DNA from: Myoxocephalus aenaeus
Lineage: Eukaryota; Chordata; Actinopteri; Perciformes; Cottidae
Direction: 5' to 3'
NCBI GenBank assembly: GCA_038501785.1
Contig: JBAMJR010000329.1
Coordinates: forward strand, 2,257,501 to 2,321,500
Length of the DNA stretch: 64,000 bases
Within the stretch, counting starts at the first letter, position 1. Each line of letters starts with the position of its first letter. The notes beneath the pieces were generated by a model. The model made no database searches and was not told the DNA's origin. It was given only the letters and a program-made list of their open reading frames with translations. A program made the position numbers and the translations under genes. Below, in pieces: positions 26,501 to 35,619 of the stretch.

Positions 26501-28267
26501 GGTTTTACTTTGGCAACGCAATTTCTATGAGGTCAGGAAGGGGAACTAAATGCCTATTGAGTGTTTCCCTATGAAGCAGAGCTTCCTGAGAAGTCTGGCA
26601 GGGACACCAGAGTGAGGAGAAAGACTTGGGTGTGAGGGGGAAGGGGGGTGCTGTGAAAGGAAAGCAGAGCCGAGAGGATTTGACAGCAGGTTCTGACAGT
26701 GAGGGAACCGTGAGGCGACTGCTACCGACAGCTGTCCTGCGCCGAGGTTAGACCTTCCAAACGCTCCTTGGGCCTCCAGCGTGAAGGCCAAGCAGCCAGA
26801 GAGGACAACTAGAAGACATCCACATGGAGCAGCAAGCCCCTGTTGTTTATGTACAGTAGCTGGACAGGGGGTGGGGGGGGGGTAGAGTTACAGGACGTTT
26901 GCACCGCGCTGAGGAGAAGGAGACGGCAGGTGTGTGACAGGGTTTTGGAATGACATTCAGGTCTAGTACATTTGTGCCACCCAATGTGTGCAAGTAAACA
27001 AAGACAACAACAACAACTTCTGGGAGGCGTGCTGCTGAGTTCTCTCTCCTCTCTGGGGAAACTAGGTTACAGCTGCAGTCACACTGCATCCATCCATCCA
27101 TCCCTCTGCAGAACAGTGAATCATAAGACTATGACCTCCTGCATGCAGCACATACACAAACAGCTGAAGTTCATCCTTCTGCTGCGTCCGTGACCGCAGA
27201 AACCGGAAAGACACCTTTCCAAAAGCAGTCGGCTTGAAAAAGAAAAAAAACTGCAAGAAAACGGTTCCAAGAGTTTATTCAGTGGTTCATTCAGGGCCCT
27301 GGTTAGTGTGAGGAAACAAAACACAAGCACGTATTGCACGTATTGCATTGGAAGTGTGCCAACTTGAGAAATGAAGGGAAGAAAAGAAAGAAAAGAGACC
27401 TGATGACCTACTGTAGACTGGTGATGAATGCAAATAAACACAAATAAACTGCACTAGAGGGTTCGTCCTAATAATGAGTTTACCGAACTCTGTTTTGGAG
27501 CTGGGACAGGGTTAAGTTGTTGTTTGCGATGTTCAGCTTAACGGCCTGACTGTGCAGATCCTGCAGACGAGATTTGCCTCTTTATCATCACACACACACA
27601 CACACACGCACACACACGTCACACTGCACTGCATGTTTCCCCAAAACGCCACACGTCGCCGTGCACGCGGTTACCTTGATCGCTGCAGCTCTATCGCAGA
27701 GTTGGCGATCTGCACGCCCTCCAGGCTGTAGTTCTGCGAGGACTGCCTGCAGTAGGCGGCGGGGAGGATTCCCTGCGTGTACGTCTGCAGCCTCCCTCGC
27801 GTCGACGCCGGGACCGCGGAGAACGGAGAGCTGAACGTCGAGGAGGGCAGGAAAGCGTCGCCCTCCGAGTCTGCAGCCGCGGCGGCGGCGGCGGGACCCG
27901 TCCCAAAACTGGCCCGACTGCTGGCGAGGAGAGCCTGGTTTGCGAAGGCGAGCGCCTGGGCGGCCGTGTTCGCCGCCGCTGCCGCTGCCGCAGTAGCGGC
28001 GGCGGCAGCGGCGGCGCCAGCAGCCCCGTGCGCACAGCGCTCCGGAGAAACCAGGCTGCGTCTAGTCCTAGCCTCGGGAGAGTCCTCCTCCTCCTCGGTC
28101 TGGTTGTCCGCATCGTCCTGCACGGGTCGCCCGTCCAGAGAGATGTTGCTGAGGAAGGACAGCGCCGCTTGCCGCCTCCTCGGGTCGATGCGTTTCCGCG
28201 TATGCTCGATGCTGGAGTGCTTGATCTGCAGCGTGGACGTGTTGCTGCTGCTCGTGGCAGCCGCCAT
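9997..28267 (-). CDS. cables1: cables1, CDK5 and ABL1 enzyme substrate 1 (10 exons, 553 residues)
   Basis: CABLES1 is a cyclin-box adaptor that links CDKs (CDK2, CDK3, CDK5) to the kinases WEE1 and ABL and acts in growth control and neurite outgrowth. The coding exons, in transcript order, are 27675-28267, 19853-19924, 19618-19710, 18368-18445, 14601-14709, 13488-13644, 13270-13373, 10935-11041, 10600-10807 and 9997-10137. Their phases join to exactly 1662 nt. Hallmarks are RIDPRRRQAALSFLSNISLDG (residues about 26-46), LQRSRRRLISQRSSLETLED, CRTLSGSPRPKSFKKIHFIK, FSVLPYRD, IGLEGVELGADGKTVSYTQF, DPQWPCGKHKRVL and a C-terminal cyclin-box-like region from about residue 403 to the end (PHYRRLLQTS). 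An alanine-rich tract covers residues 82-103. The protein is shorter than human (about 633) mainly in the low-complexity N-terminal part. Identity as cables1 rather than cables2 rests on close match to human CABLES1 and on the npc1/gata6 neighbours. Confidence 0.96.
10600..10807 (-). CDS. cables1: cables1 exon 9 (cyclin-box-like region)
   Basis: Encodes LKREIKKLAQDECGYEEPTV through KLNKQNRKLCAGACVLLAAK and DLKKHEAKLLID. The acceptor is ccctgcag and the donor is gtacgt. The helical CAGACVLLAAKIG block is the core of the cyclin-box-like fold. Confidence 0.95.
10935..11041 (-). CDS. cables1: cables1 exon 8 (start of cyclin-box-like region)
   Basis: Encodes TTVIEYVKPSDLKKGMNETF then KEKFPHIRLTLSKIR. 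The acceptor is tttttcag and the donor is gtaaaa. The phase-2 end joins exon 9 to give KIRSLKRE, as in human. Confidence 0.95.
11042..13269. other. cables1 intron 7
   Basis: Non-coding AT-rich sequence. A fragment near 11880-11950 (ttcgactttgacctcccgta...) resembles one near 36836-36880, suggesting a low-copy dispersed repeat. Overlapping open frames at 12.0-12.6 kb look random, and no splice-supported exon was seen. Confidence 0.6.
13270..13373 (-). CDS. cables1: cables1 exon 7
   Basis: A 104-nt exon encoding NDLGDFREYDPNLLDDPQWP then CGKHKRVLIFPSYM. The acceptor is gtggcag and the donor is gtgaga. Reading straight through from exon 6 stays open across the 114-nt intron, but the intron codes for low-quality FFLLSSVCFFL-type residues, so splicing is preferred. 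Confidence 0.94.
13488..13644 (-). CDS. cables1: cables1 exon 6
   Basis: Encodes TVSYTQFLYSTNVLGGRRNT, then IDSTSSFSQSRNASHRSLSL and GRANSNQSSLDT. The acceptor is tgtctgcag and the donor is gtcagt. It is a Ser-rich region with arginine-directed Ser motifs (RNAS, HRSLS, RRNT) typical of kinase substrates. Confidence 0.94.
14601..14709 (-). CDS. cables1: cables1 exon 5
   Basis: Encodes EVKLEGGGRQRHPSGGVSAK then EMVIGLEGVELGADGK, with donor gtgaga. The acceptor gttcattag before 14709 was chosen because it gives the correct phase with exon 4 (G/E-V-K-L). The bases upstream are purine-rich, so the acceptor is the least certain in the gene. Confidence 0.85.
15295..15319. repeat. (GT)n microsatellite
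   Basis: Twelve perfect GT units within cables1 intron 4. Confidence 0.95.
16430..16600 (-). repeat. tRNA-derived SINE (DANA/mermaid V-SINE-like), reverse orientation
   Basis: On the - strand a pol III B box is visible (GGGTTCAAATCCC, from plus gggatttgaaccc near 16538), preceded by a degraded tRNA head. It is followed by the body motif seen in plus sense as gggagaacatgcaaagtctg. This layout is typical of fish V-SINEs. The edges are estimated and no target duplication was identified. Confidence 0.7.
16685..16850. repeat. Dispersed teleost repeat, diverged copy
   Basis: The order of motifs (agctagatgaggagat..., gttagcttagcacgaagact, gagcctggttctgtccaaa) matches the family better preserved at 33080-33350 (gctagcttagct..., gaaacagctagcctggct). 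I recognise it as a repeat common in teleost genomes but do not know its class. Confidence 0.55.
17379..17400. repeat. (AG)n microsatellite
   Basis: Eleven AG units in cables1 intron 4. Confidence 0.9.
18368..18445 (-). CDS. cables1: cables1 exon 4
   Basis: A 78-nt exon encoding IVLISGRRSFYSVF then SVLPYRDCSQA. The acceptor is tttttatag and the donor is gtatgt. It was found by searching the intron between exons 3 and 5 for the human FSVLPYRD block; phases fit on both sides. Confidence 0.93.
18446..19617. other. cables1 intron 3
   Basis: Non-coding, AT-rich, with a poly-T run and short TA run near 19240-19268. Nothing else recognised. Confidence 0.6.
19618..19710 (-). CDS. cables1: cables1 exon 3
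   Basis: A 93-nt exon encoding CRTLSGSPRPKSFKKIHFIK and then SMRQHDIRNG. The acceptor is attctag and the donor is gtatga. It is almost identical to the human exon. Confidence 0.95.
19853..19924 (-). CDS. cables1: cables1 exon 2
   Basis: A 72-nt exon encoding RRLISQRSSLETLEDIEEN followed by APLR. The acceptor is cttcccag and the donor is gtagcg. The split codons at both ends give Arg, reproducing the human LQRSRRRLISQ and PLRRCRT junctions. Confidence 0.94.
20528..20583. repeat. (TA)n microsatellite
   Basis: About 28 perfect TA units in cables1 intron 1, able to melt or extrude as a hairpin. Confidence 0.95.
22488..22890 (-). mobile_element. LINE 3'-end fragment (L2/Rex1-like)
   Basis: On the - strand the block ending ...gtacttgtacatgtgtaatgacaataaat is the typical tail of fish non-LTR retrotransposons (a TGACAATAAA end). 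It is preceded by the gcacttctggttggatgcta motif. Sequence up to about 22890 has the A/T-rich tandem character of such 3' UTRs. No reverse-transcriptase frame remains. The class is assigned from memory of fish repeats. Confidence 0.6.
27590..27618. repeat. (CA)n microsatellite
   Basis: A CA run interrupted by CG in cables1 intron 1, about 60 bases from the exon 1 donor. Confidence 0.85.
27675..28267 (-). CDS. cables1: cables1 exon 1 (start codon)
   Basis: ATG is at 28267-28265 (MAAATSSSNTST), followed by 197 codons and two bases (ag) before the donor gtaacc. It is GC-rich and CpG-dense. It carries the conserved DPRRRQAALSFLSNISLDGR block, an Asp/Glu-rich stretch, the Ala tract (residues 82-103) and the conserved RGRLQTYTQGILPAAY and SQNYSLEG segments. 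The start gives an N-terminus like human (Ala-rich) and no upstream in-frame ATG was seen close by. Confidence 0.93.
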
Positions 28268-28460
28268 GGTCCGCTCCCAGTGGTCCCAGTCCCCAGCAGT
28301 GGCGGTCTCTCACCTCGCCGTCATCGATGTGTTGTGTTGGTGAATGGTAGTGGCGCGCCGTTTAAGTACACGCGTCCAACTGGGTGAAAACAGGGAGGTC
28401 ACGTGTGTGCAGTATTGTGGCAGCACACAGAAAATGTGGACCAATGGGCGATCGGGAATA
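28268..28460 (-). promoter_or_regulatory. cables1: cables1 5' leader and proximal promoter (approximate)
   Basis: GC-rich sequence immediately upstream of the ATG, continuing the CpG-dense exon 1. A CCAAT box is at 28441-28445 on the + strand. No clear TATA box is present; a weak cttaaa lies on the - strand near 28362. The transcription start is not determined. Confidence 0.45.
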
Positions 28461-28474
28461 CATGTGTTTTTTTT

Positions 28475-28505
<31 letters not shown>
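28475..28505. repeat. (TC)n microsatellite
   Basis: A TC run with one TT interruption, about 210-240 bases upstream of the cables1 ATG. Confidence 0.9.
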
Positions 28506-28691
28506 ACCTTTTTTCCTCACTGCTGAAGCGCCAGTGTTTTGCCTAAATGGCATGAACTAAGCACGGTTTCTCTTTAAAACAGTCCCACCTGCACAATAAC
28601 AGCCCGGGAGCAACATTTCCGTTATGCATCGATTTGGAAAAACACATTCCTCCCAAGAAATGTGTGACATAATGGCAAGAACGCGTCACAG

Positions 28692-28875
<184 letters not shown>

Positions 28876-29200
28876 GACTGATTTCAGTGCAGCGTGACGA
28901 AAGATGCGTCCTCGGTCCACTCGAGGAAAGAGCAGTTTGTTTGCACAGTGACCAACGGCCGCTGACAGAAAGGGGCCCGGCTCTTGTTTTGAGAAAATAG
29001 ATTTTTTTTCTTCTTCTTTTTTTTTTTTTTGTGTGTGTGCACAAGTCAGCATTTCTGCAGCAATTGCGCCATCTGTCTGCTTGACATGCAATGCGTGTGC
29101 TGTTTTTTTTTCTTCTTCTTCTTCTTTCCCCAACCCCATTAACTATGCCATCTTGTGGTCTGTTGGGTGACAACCACAGTAGCTTATGCTGGAGCATATA

Positions 29201-30143
29201 CTGTATACCAGTGATTCTCAACTGGTGGGTCGCGGACCCGTTTTCAGTGGGTCACTGGCCTTTGCCTGGGGAATAAAAAAAATAAAAAATGTGAATATAT
29301 TTTTTTTTTATCCTGTGGTTTTATTTTGAAGGGACTTTTTTTTTTTTAACTTCTCCATGTTTTCAGCAGTGTGCGCCAGGTTGGGTCAAACCATCCTGAT
29401 ATGGGGGAGACTCTGGGTTTTTAGGATAATTAAATTAAACAGCCTACTGATTATAACATTCACAACTGATGGCGTTGCCTGCGTGACTCTGGGGTCGTGA
29501 GGAGAATGGAGTGCTGCTTAATTTTCTGTAAAGCACAATGTTTTTCAGTAATTACTGATGAGGTAATCACAGGAAAAGTTAATTTTGTATATAAGAATCC
29601 TTTTGAATTGCACTTTTCGTTTAATTTATTTTGAATTTGTGGAAAAGCTGCTCCTCAAGACAGTGACTTGTTCCACAGTAAAGTGTTTGTCATAGATTCG
29701 GTGAGTGTGTATTCTCAGTTAAAGTTAGGTCATTTGAGTCTTTCTGAAACTACTTCTTAGTTGTTGGACTTTTTTGTTTGTGCATGAAAGCTGTTGAGTC
29801 TGTTTAAAAATGAATGGCTGAAGATTCTGAATTGTTATGTATGTTGTAATACCTCGTGTCCTGAAGATGCACTTTTTGTTTTTTAATTAAAATGCAGCTA
29901 ATTGAATGTAAAAGGGAATAATTCCCTCTCTAGCATCGCCACCAGCTGCTTGTTTTGGTTCATCATTAAACTTGTTTTTGTGTTAGCATACATATCCTGT
30001 ACTATCATAGGTTAAAACTGGACCATATTTTCATTCAATTCATTTGAGACGTTGAGACTGTTCCTCGATTTGGGTCGCCGCTTGTCATTCAGGGGTGATG
30101 GTGGGTCCCGGAGCCAGACCAGTTGAGAACCACTGCTGTATAC
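29201..30143. mobile_element. Non-autonomous hAT (Charlie-like) DNA transposon with target duplications
   Basis: The element spans 29209-30135 (927 bp). The left end cagtgattctcaactgg and right end ccagttgagaaccactg form terminal inverted repeats of the hAT/Charlie type (CAGTG-TTCTCAAC). The flanks 29201-29208 and 30136-30143 are the same 8 bases, ctgtatac, matching the 8-bp duplication that defines hAT insertions. The interior has no long open frame, so it cannot make a transposase and would have depended on one in trans. Confidence 0.92.
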
Positions 30144-31941
30144 CGTCGGATACACGTTTTGATGAAGAGCTCAAGAGAGGCAGGGTTGGAGGATAATCAT
30201 TATTGTTCGCCTTTTTAATTGAAGATGTTTAATGTATTGTTGCCTCCACACTTACATAATGTTTCTCGATTTTAAGATTGAGTAAAACATTGAAGATAAT
30301 TACACCTTTGTTTGACAAAATGGGTTTGTTGTTTGCATTATTCGGCAATAGAGTGATGTTCCCTGCCATGGTCAGATTAAACTGGGGAAACACAAAATGT
30401 ATAAGGTAAGCAGCAGAAGTCACATGTCAGCTTCTTCATTAGACCCCAATAACAACCAGTGCTCCCATTGTATTAAGTGTTCTGTATGTCAGTTTGTGTC
30501 AAGTTGAATAACTTTAGTGAGCACAATATAAACAAAACGTCTTGAATGTTCACTTTAAACCATGTTGTATTGTGTCTATTACATAGATACAATGTTGAAT
30601 TCCTTTACAATGGGACACTAACCTAAATGTTGCAGATATGGAAATGATAAAGACAAATAGCTTGTAATATGACTAAAGCCAAAACACTAATAACCCTGTC
30701 CTCATCTGCAGAGTTGGTCTTACAAAACAGACAAAATATGTAACATTAGACTTAATAAAAAAAAATATTTTTTAAAGTTTGTGTTCGTATACTGTATAAT
30801 TTGCTTTGTTGATACTGCAAACAACATAGCACTTCTTTACCACTAGAGGTCACTGTTGGACCTCTAATCGGCCCTTTGCTGCATGTTTTGTCCATTCTAC
30901 ATTACTCAAAAGAACACACATAACTGATGTGTATAAAACATTATAATGTACCTTAAAATCCCATGTTGTGTGTTTTATTGCTGATCTACTGTAACTAACA
31001 CAGGCTAGAGGCACTAATGACATTGTGTTAGTCACACATATATACAATGATATATATATACAGACACACCACAACTGATGATTCATCTTTAGGAACTCTT
31101 TTTGCTTTATATATTAATTTGACTTCACTTGTGCTCCCAAAAAAAAAAAAGTATTAAGCCTGAACTACGTTTTATACAAGGAAAGTGTCTCCAGCACTCA
31201 ACAACCAGAATGCTATAGATACAATAATCTACATTTAACATTTAGCTTGGGATAACAACTCCAACTGCCTCTCTGTGTACCAGCCTGGGCAACAATAAAG
31301 AGTAGGAACTGCAGGTTCTTTGGCCCCAGTTAATCTGAGCAGCCCATCAGTCCCCGCAGCGCCGCAGCAATGACTCCCCTCGATGAGAAACTCTGAGCTT
31401 CCTGTGTTTGTGTGAAGTTTCCTACTCATGAAGTACTTCAGCACCTCATTGTGAAGCTTCGTGCACATGACTCTGCTATTACTTTCACAATGATTAAAGA
31501 CAAACATGCCAATGTGCATCATAAATCTCCCCTCACTGCCCCAAGAGGTAGAAACACAATACTGTGTAATTATGAGCCCAATTATTATTATTAGTTTGAA
31601 AGAAAAAATGGGATTAAAGGTGAGAGGACAGAATGTGGAAGGAAGAGGGCAAAGATCAGAGACAACAATAGGGAATACAATTCAGTCGTTCAGGTATTTA
31701 TTGTTATTAAAATCGTGCAATGTAGCTCTCCACTTGGAGAAACCTCCTGTCAGTGACACTCGTGTTTTCAGTAATCCTACGCCTGGGAAAGGTTTCACCC
31801 ATTTTTTTTTTTGTTCCACACCAATAACATTTTGAGCCATTGCAGGATAAAGCAATTAAAATGCCTGCAAAGCTATTTCAAGGGTGCTAATGTCACTGCG
31901 TGCCTTAGTTGGTGTTGCCGGGACTCACTCTTTACATGTGT
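30144..31941. other. Gene-desert segment
   Basis: AT-rich non-coding DNA between the hAT element and the (AC)n tract. No exon chain, RNA gene or recognisable repeat was identified. Confidence 0.55.
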
Positions 31942-31955
31942 CACACACACACACA

Positions 31956-32014
<59 letters not shown>

Positions 32015-32023
32015 ACACACACA
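31942..32023. repeat. (AC)n microsatellite
   Basis: About 40 AC units with two single-base interruptions (AT). Confidence 0.95.
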
Positions 32024-32099
32024 AAATGCATGGCACAGGAAAGCATGACACCATCACCGTTAGAGTGCCTTAACTCTTACTGCACCCAAGCAAGAAAAT

Positions 32100-32340
32100 C
32101 TAATCTGAGCACGGCCGCTGTTGATGGATGTGATTCTCCACTTGGGGAATATGGCGAGAATTCAGTGTCAAAAATCAAACAAGCTATTTAATTATCTCAT
32201 CGTCGATAGGATCAGGTACTATGGACTGTATATTATATGTTATATATATATAGTTTGATTTTTGACACTGATTTCTCCCATATTCCACAAGTGGAGAATC
32301 AAATCTATCTATCAACATTAGCGGCCGTGGTCAGATTAGG
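32100..32340. repeat. 241-bp long imperfect inverted repeat
   Basis: Left arm 32100-32180 and right arm 32253-32340 are reverse complements at roughly 90% over about 80 bases, with small gaps. Shared blocks include ctaatctga, cacggccgct, tgattctccactt, ggaatatgg and cagtgtcaaaaatcaaac. The 72-base loop (32181-32252) is AT-rich. TA dinucleotides sit one base inside both outer ends. It could be a foldback MITE or a transcribed hairpin. No protein-coding content. Confidence 0.9.
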
Positions 32341-33079
32341 TGCCTGTTGATGAAGGATTTAGATAAGAGCGAGTGTGTGAGGGCAGCGCTGAGCTCTCGC
32401 ACATGCACAGCTCGTCTTAATGGGACCAGGGTCTTATCAGAGGAATCGAGAGAGCTCCCTGAAGTTCACCTCAGTTAAATCGTTGGCGTTTATAGACCAG
32501 TGATGTACTCAGTGGAAAGGATCATTCACTTTCATTCAAGGAAAATCATGGATCATAAGATAAGGGACAAACAGATAAAGCAAAATATGTTTTTTTTTTC
32601 TGCTGTCATGGGAGTGTTGATGAGTCAACAGTTCATCGAGGAAGATTTGAGGAAATAATAACCTGCGCTGTTCTTTGGGAAATACTTATCTCCATTAATT
32701 TACAGGATAAGATCTATATCATCCTGATCTATAACAGTGATCAGAGTTGAAAAAGCAAGGTGCATCGCACTGCATCTTTTGTGGTCGAAGACGCCCGGAC
32801 AGTTTGCTTATTTTATCAATATTGCAACTGCCGAATGAGCGCTAAACCATGAAACTATGCCATCTGGGAGTTAAAAGTACCGTTTACATTTATAAAAACA
32901 ACTTGTAATCCCAAGTACAGCACTAATTTGCACTCAGTCCTGCTTTTTTCCGACTCAGAACATGGTCATGATGAGAAAGTCATATAGCTCTTGGTACCCA
33001 GCAGTCAGCACAATGAGAAAATACAACAATGACGTTGGGTGTTGTGCGAGACTCTTTAGCGACGCCAAAGAAAAAAAAT
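32341..33079. other. Gene-desert segment
   Basis: Non-coding DNA, nothing recognised. GATAAG-type words occur several times (for example near 32570 and 32705) but are expected by chance in AT-rich sequence. Confidence 0.5.
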
Positions 33080-33350
33080 CTCAGGGCCTTATGTCTGTAG
33101 AGTGAATCTATAGTTGGAGTTAGCAGCAGGCTAGCTTAGCTGAGCACAGATACTGGAAACAGGGGGAAACAGCTAGCCTGGCTCACTCCAAAGTTAACAC
33201 AAACCACCTATTAGCCCCTCTGAAGCTCACTAATTCTTGTACATAATCTTGCTTGTTGAATCTGAAAGGGCAAAAAACAAGGGTTTACGAGCCGGACCTT
33301 TTCTTGGCCGGGGAGCAGTGACTTCCTGGAGTCTCGTCGTCAGTGCGTTC
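33080..33350. repeat. Dispersed teleost repeat
   Basis: Contains the ordered motifs gctagcttagctgagc, actggaaacagggggaaaca, gctagcctggctcactccaa and cttggccggggagcagtgac. I recognise this arrangement as a family abundant in fish genomes. A diverged copy lies at 16685-16850. Class and edges are uncertain. Confidence 0.65.
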
Positions 33351-35313
33351 GTTCGCCAGGCCGCTAAACCCCCGACTCTCTGCGAGAAAGTGAGTTATAG
33401 AGATCACGATTCCCCAAATGTCAAAGTATTCTTTTATTAGAGTCAGGTATATTGAATAAGGAATGTGTCTGTGAAGCCTATATCAAACGCTTGCCATCTC
33501 AGAGTCTGCCTGTTTGTGCCTGACACACACAGATATGCTTATCCTGGTCGAGTGTTAGTGCTCTGTGGTCAAGAGGGCAGGGCTGGTTGTGGTCGGGTTC
33601 ACGGTTGGAGGAGGAGGAGGGGACAGGAGGCGTGTAAAGCTGGCGGGGTCTGCGCTTGTGGCCTGGGATTGATGACTCCTGCTATAGGTCGTGGAGGAAA
33701 AAGCCCACCCGCGTGCCACAGCCCCCCAACATCAAACATGCCGTATTGTGTTGATCTATGGAGATGGCTGGGCAGCACTTTCAACTGAGTCAGGCCAGGT
33801 CCATCAAAGGATTTATCTCTTCACAAGATTAAAGGGGGCCAAGGCGTCTGCCAAACAAAGGCTAACTCTGAGGGTCAGCCCAGGTCCCGAACTGGGAGAT
33901 TTACACTGAGACAACCTTCAGATCCATTTGAGGCTCGATGACGTCTGCCTTACATCTGACAGCTTCAGTTAGCCGATATTACGACCGTCCACAACGATTG
34001 ATGAATTAGCCGCGAACATGATTTTGTCGTACACGTCTCTGCATGAACTGTACGTGTTCAGCAGTATGATCTGGTGCTATAAACACATGAGCACACGCTT
34101 TCCGTCCGACCGTGAGGCAGGCAGAGTTAAAGTTATTCAAACCTCCTCTATATTTCTGACAGGTTCCTGGCATCTTTAAGAATTCCACAGTAATGACGGA
34201 ATCACTTGTTGGGAACATGAGGTCAGATATTATTTTTATATTTCTTGTTGAATAGTAAGCTGGGATCTATAGTTGATCTTGTGTGTGAAAATCTGAGCTG
34301 CTTTAGCACGAATTCATGTCACGTCCAGTGACTTGTTCCTGTTGCTTTGACCTTTGAACTCCTTCCTATTAGTCACGTTGTAATGTTTTTAGTCGAGGAA
34401 TGTAGGCCTGTTTCACTGGTGCTCTTATTATAGGATGCCTTGGATGATTTAACAGCTAAACGCCTAAAACAAACATATTTTAAATTCATAGAATGTTAAT
34501 GTGGAGTACAATATGAGTATTAATTATTAACCACTACTGTTAATGCTCTTCCTCATCTTCATTCTGCTCTTCTGCAGTTTGCACACAAAATGCAGACATG
34601 AAAAACGATTTGGGCACTGCTTCTTTTCTTTTTTTCCTACTTTTGTTTTTCTTTTAAACTAGTTTGCTCCTTTTAAGAGTATTATCCAGTGTTTTCGGGA
34701 ACATACTTTGCTGTTTTCGTTCTGTCTCACAATGAAAACACTCATTTATATTCATTTGGAATTGAGTGGGTGAGAGACATAAAGTGGACTGGCGGCGAGA
34801 TACGATCGGACGACGTGGGCTTGCACACATGAGCAGTGAGGTTTTAAAGACTCAAACTTGTGAAAGCCTTAGATCAGGGTACAACATTTGCAGGAATGCA
34901 CTTTCACATACCTTGCAATTGAAATATTTGTCTCACTTATAAAAACCTGTGGTTGAAAGTGTCGGGTGATGTTAATGGAGGGTGCAGATGAGGGGAAGAA
35001 AAGACTTTTATTTGAATTCTTCTCTCCTTCTAGCAGCAGTCAATCCATAATATATATTAAGTGGAAGAGAAAATGTGACCCGTGCTGATGTTTTTACACC
35101 TCGTCAATAATAAAGCTACTACACTGTTTTGATTAGCAGCCTCATTGTCTAGTTCGTGGATAACACGCTGAAAGACTGCAGCTGAGCTTCTTGCTACTCG
35201 CTAAAAGCGGCAAAACTGGAGAAATAAACATTAAAAAGCAGAATTAATTACTGCAGATTATGAACTTTGAATGTATTTATGCAATGAGCGAATGTCACAG
35301 TCTTTATCTTTGA
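33351..35313. other. Gene-desert segment
   Basis: No gene or recognisable repeat. A GC-richer patch at about 33560-33730 has overlapping random open frames only. Confidence 0.5.
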
Positions 35314-35426
<113 letters not shown>

Positions 35427-35566
35427 TGTTGGCCTATCTGTGTATGCACATATCAGTATGAAGCAGTGTTGCTACGTGCTTCACCACCAAGCCTCGCCCA
35501 TAGTAGGAGGAGAGTACAGGGCAGGGTCAACACTGTGTGAGCCAGAAGAAATGCTGTGCCTGGCAC

Positions 35567-35619
35567 CACCACACACTCACACACTCACACACACTCACAC
35601 TCACACACACACACACACC
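35567..35619. repeat. (CA)n / CACACT microsatellite
   Basis: An interrupted CA tract with CT variants. It is complementary in sense to the GT tract at 35314-35425. Confidence 0.9.

Larger units (their letters stand above)
19925..27674. other. cables1 intron 1
   Basis: This 7.75-kb intron is the largest in the gene. It holds a (TA)n tract, a LINE-like 3' tail (22488-22890) and an (CA)n run near the exon 1 donor. A 207-codon open frame on the + strand (23958-24581) lacks an ATG for its first third and shows no recognisable domain. Intronic enhancers cannot be judged without alignment. Confidence 0.6.

Noticed and set aside
27777..28343. A + strand open frame with a long Ala run across cables1 exon 1
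   Set aside because: GCC/GGC repeats code for Ala on both strands; the - strand frame is the one with conserved CABLES1 motifs and splice sites.
31942..32023. A CRISPR-like array or regular spaced repeat
   Set aside because: It is a simple dinucleotide microsatellite, like the other short-unit repeats here; there are no spacers, and the DNA is vertebrate.
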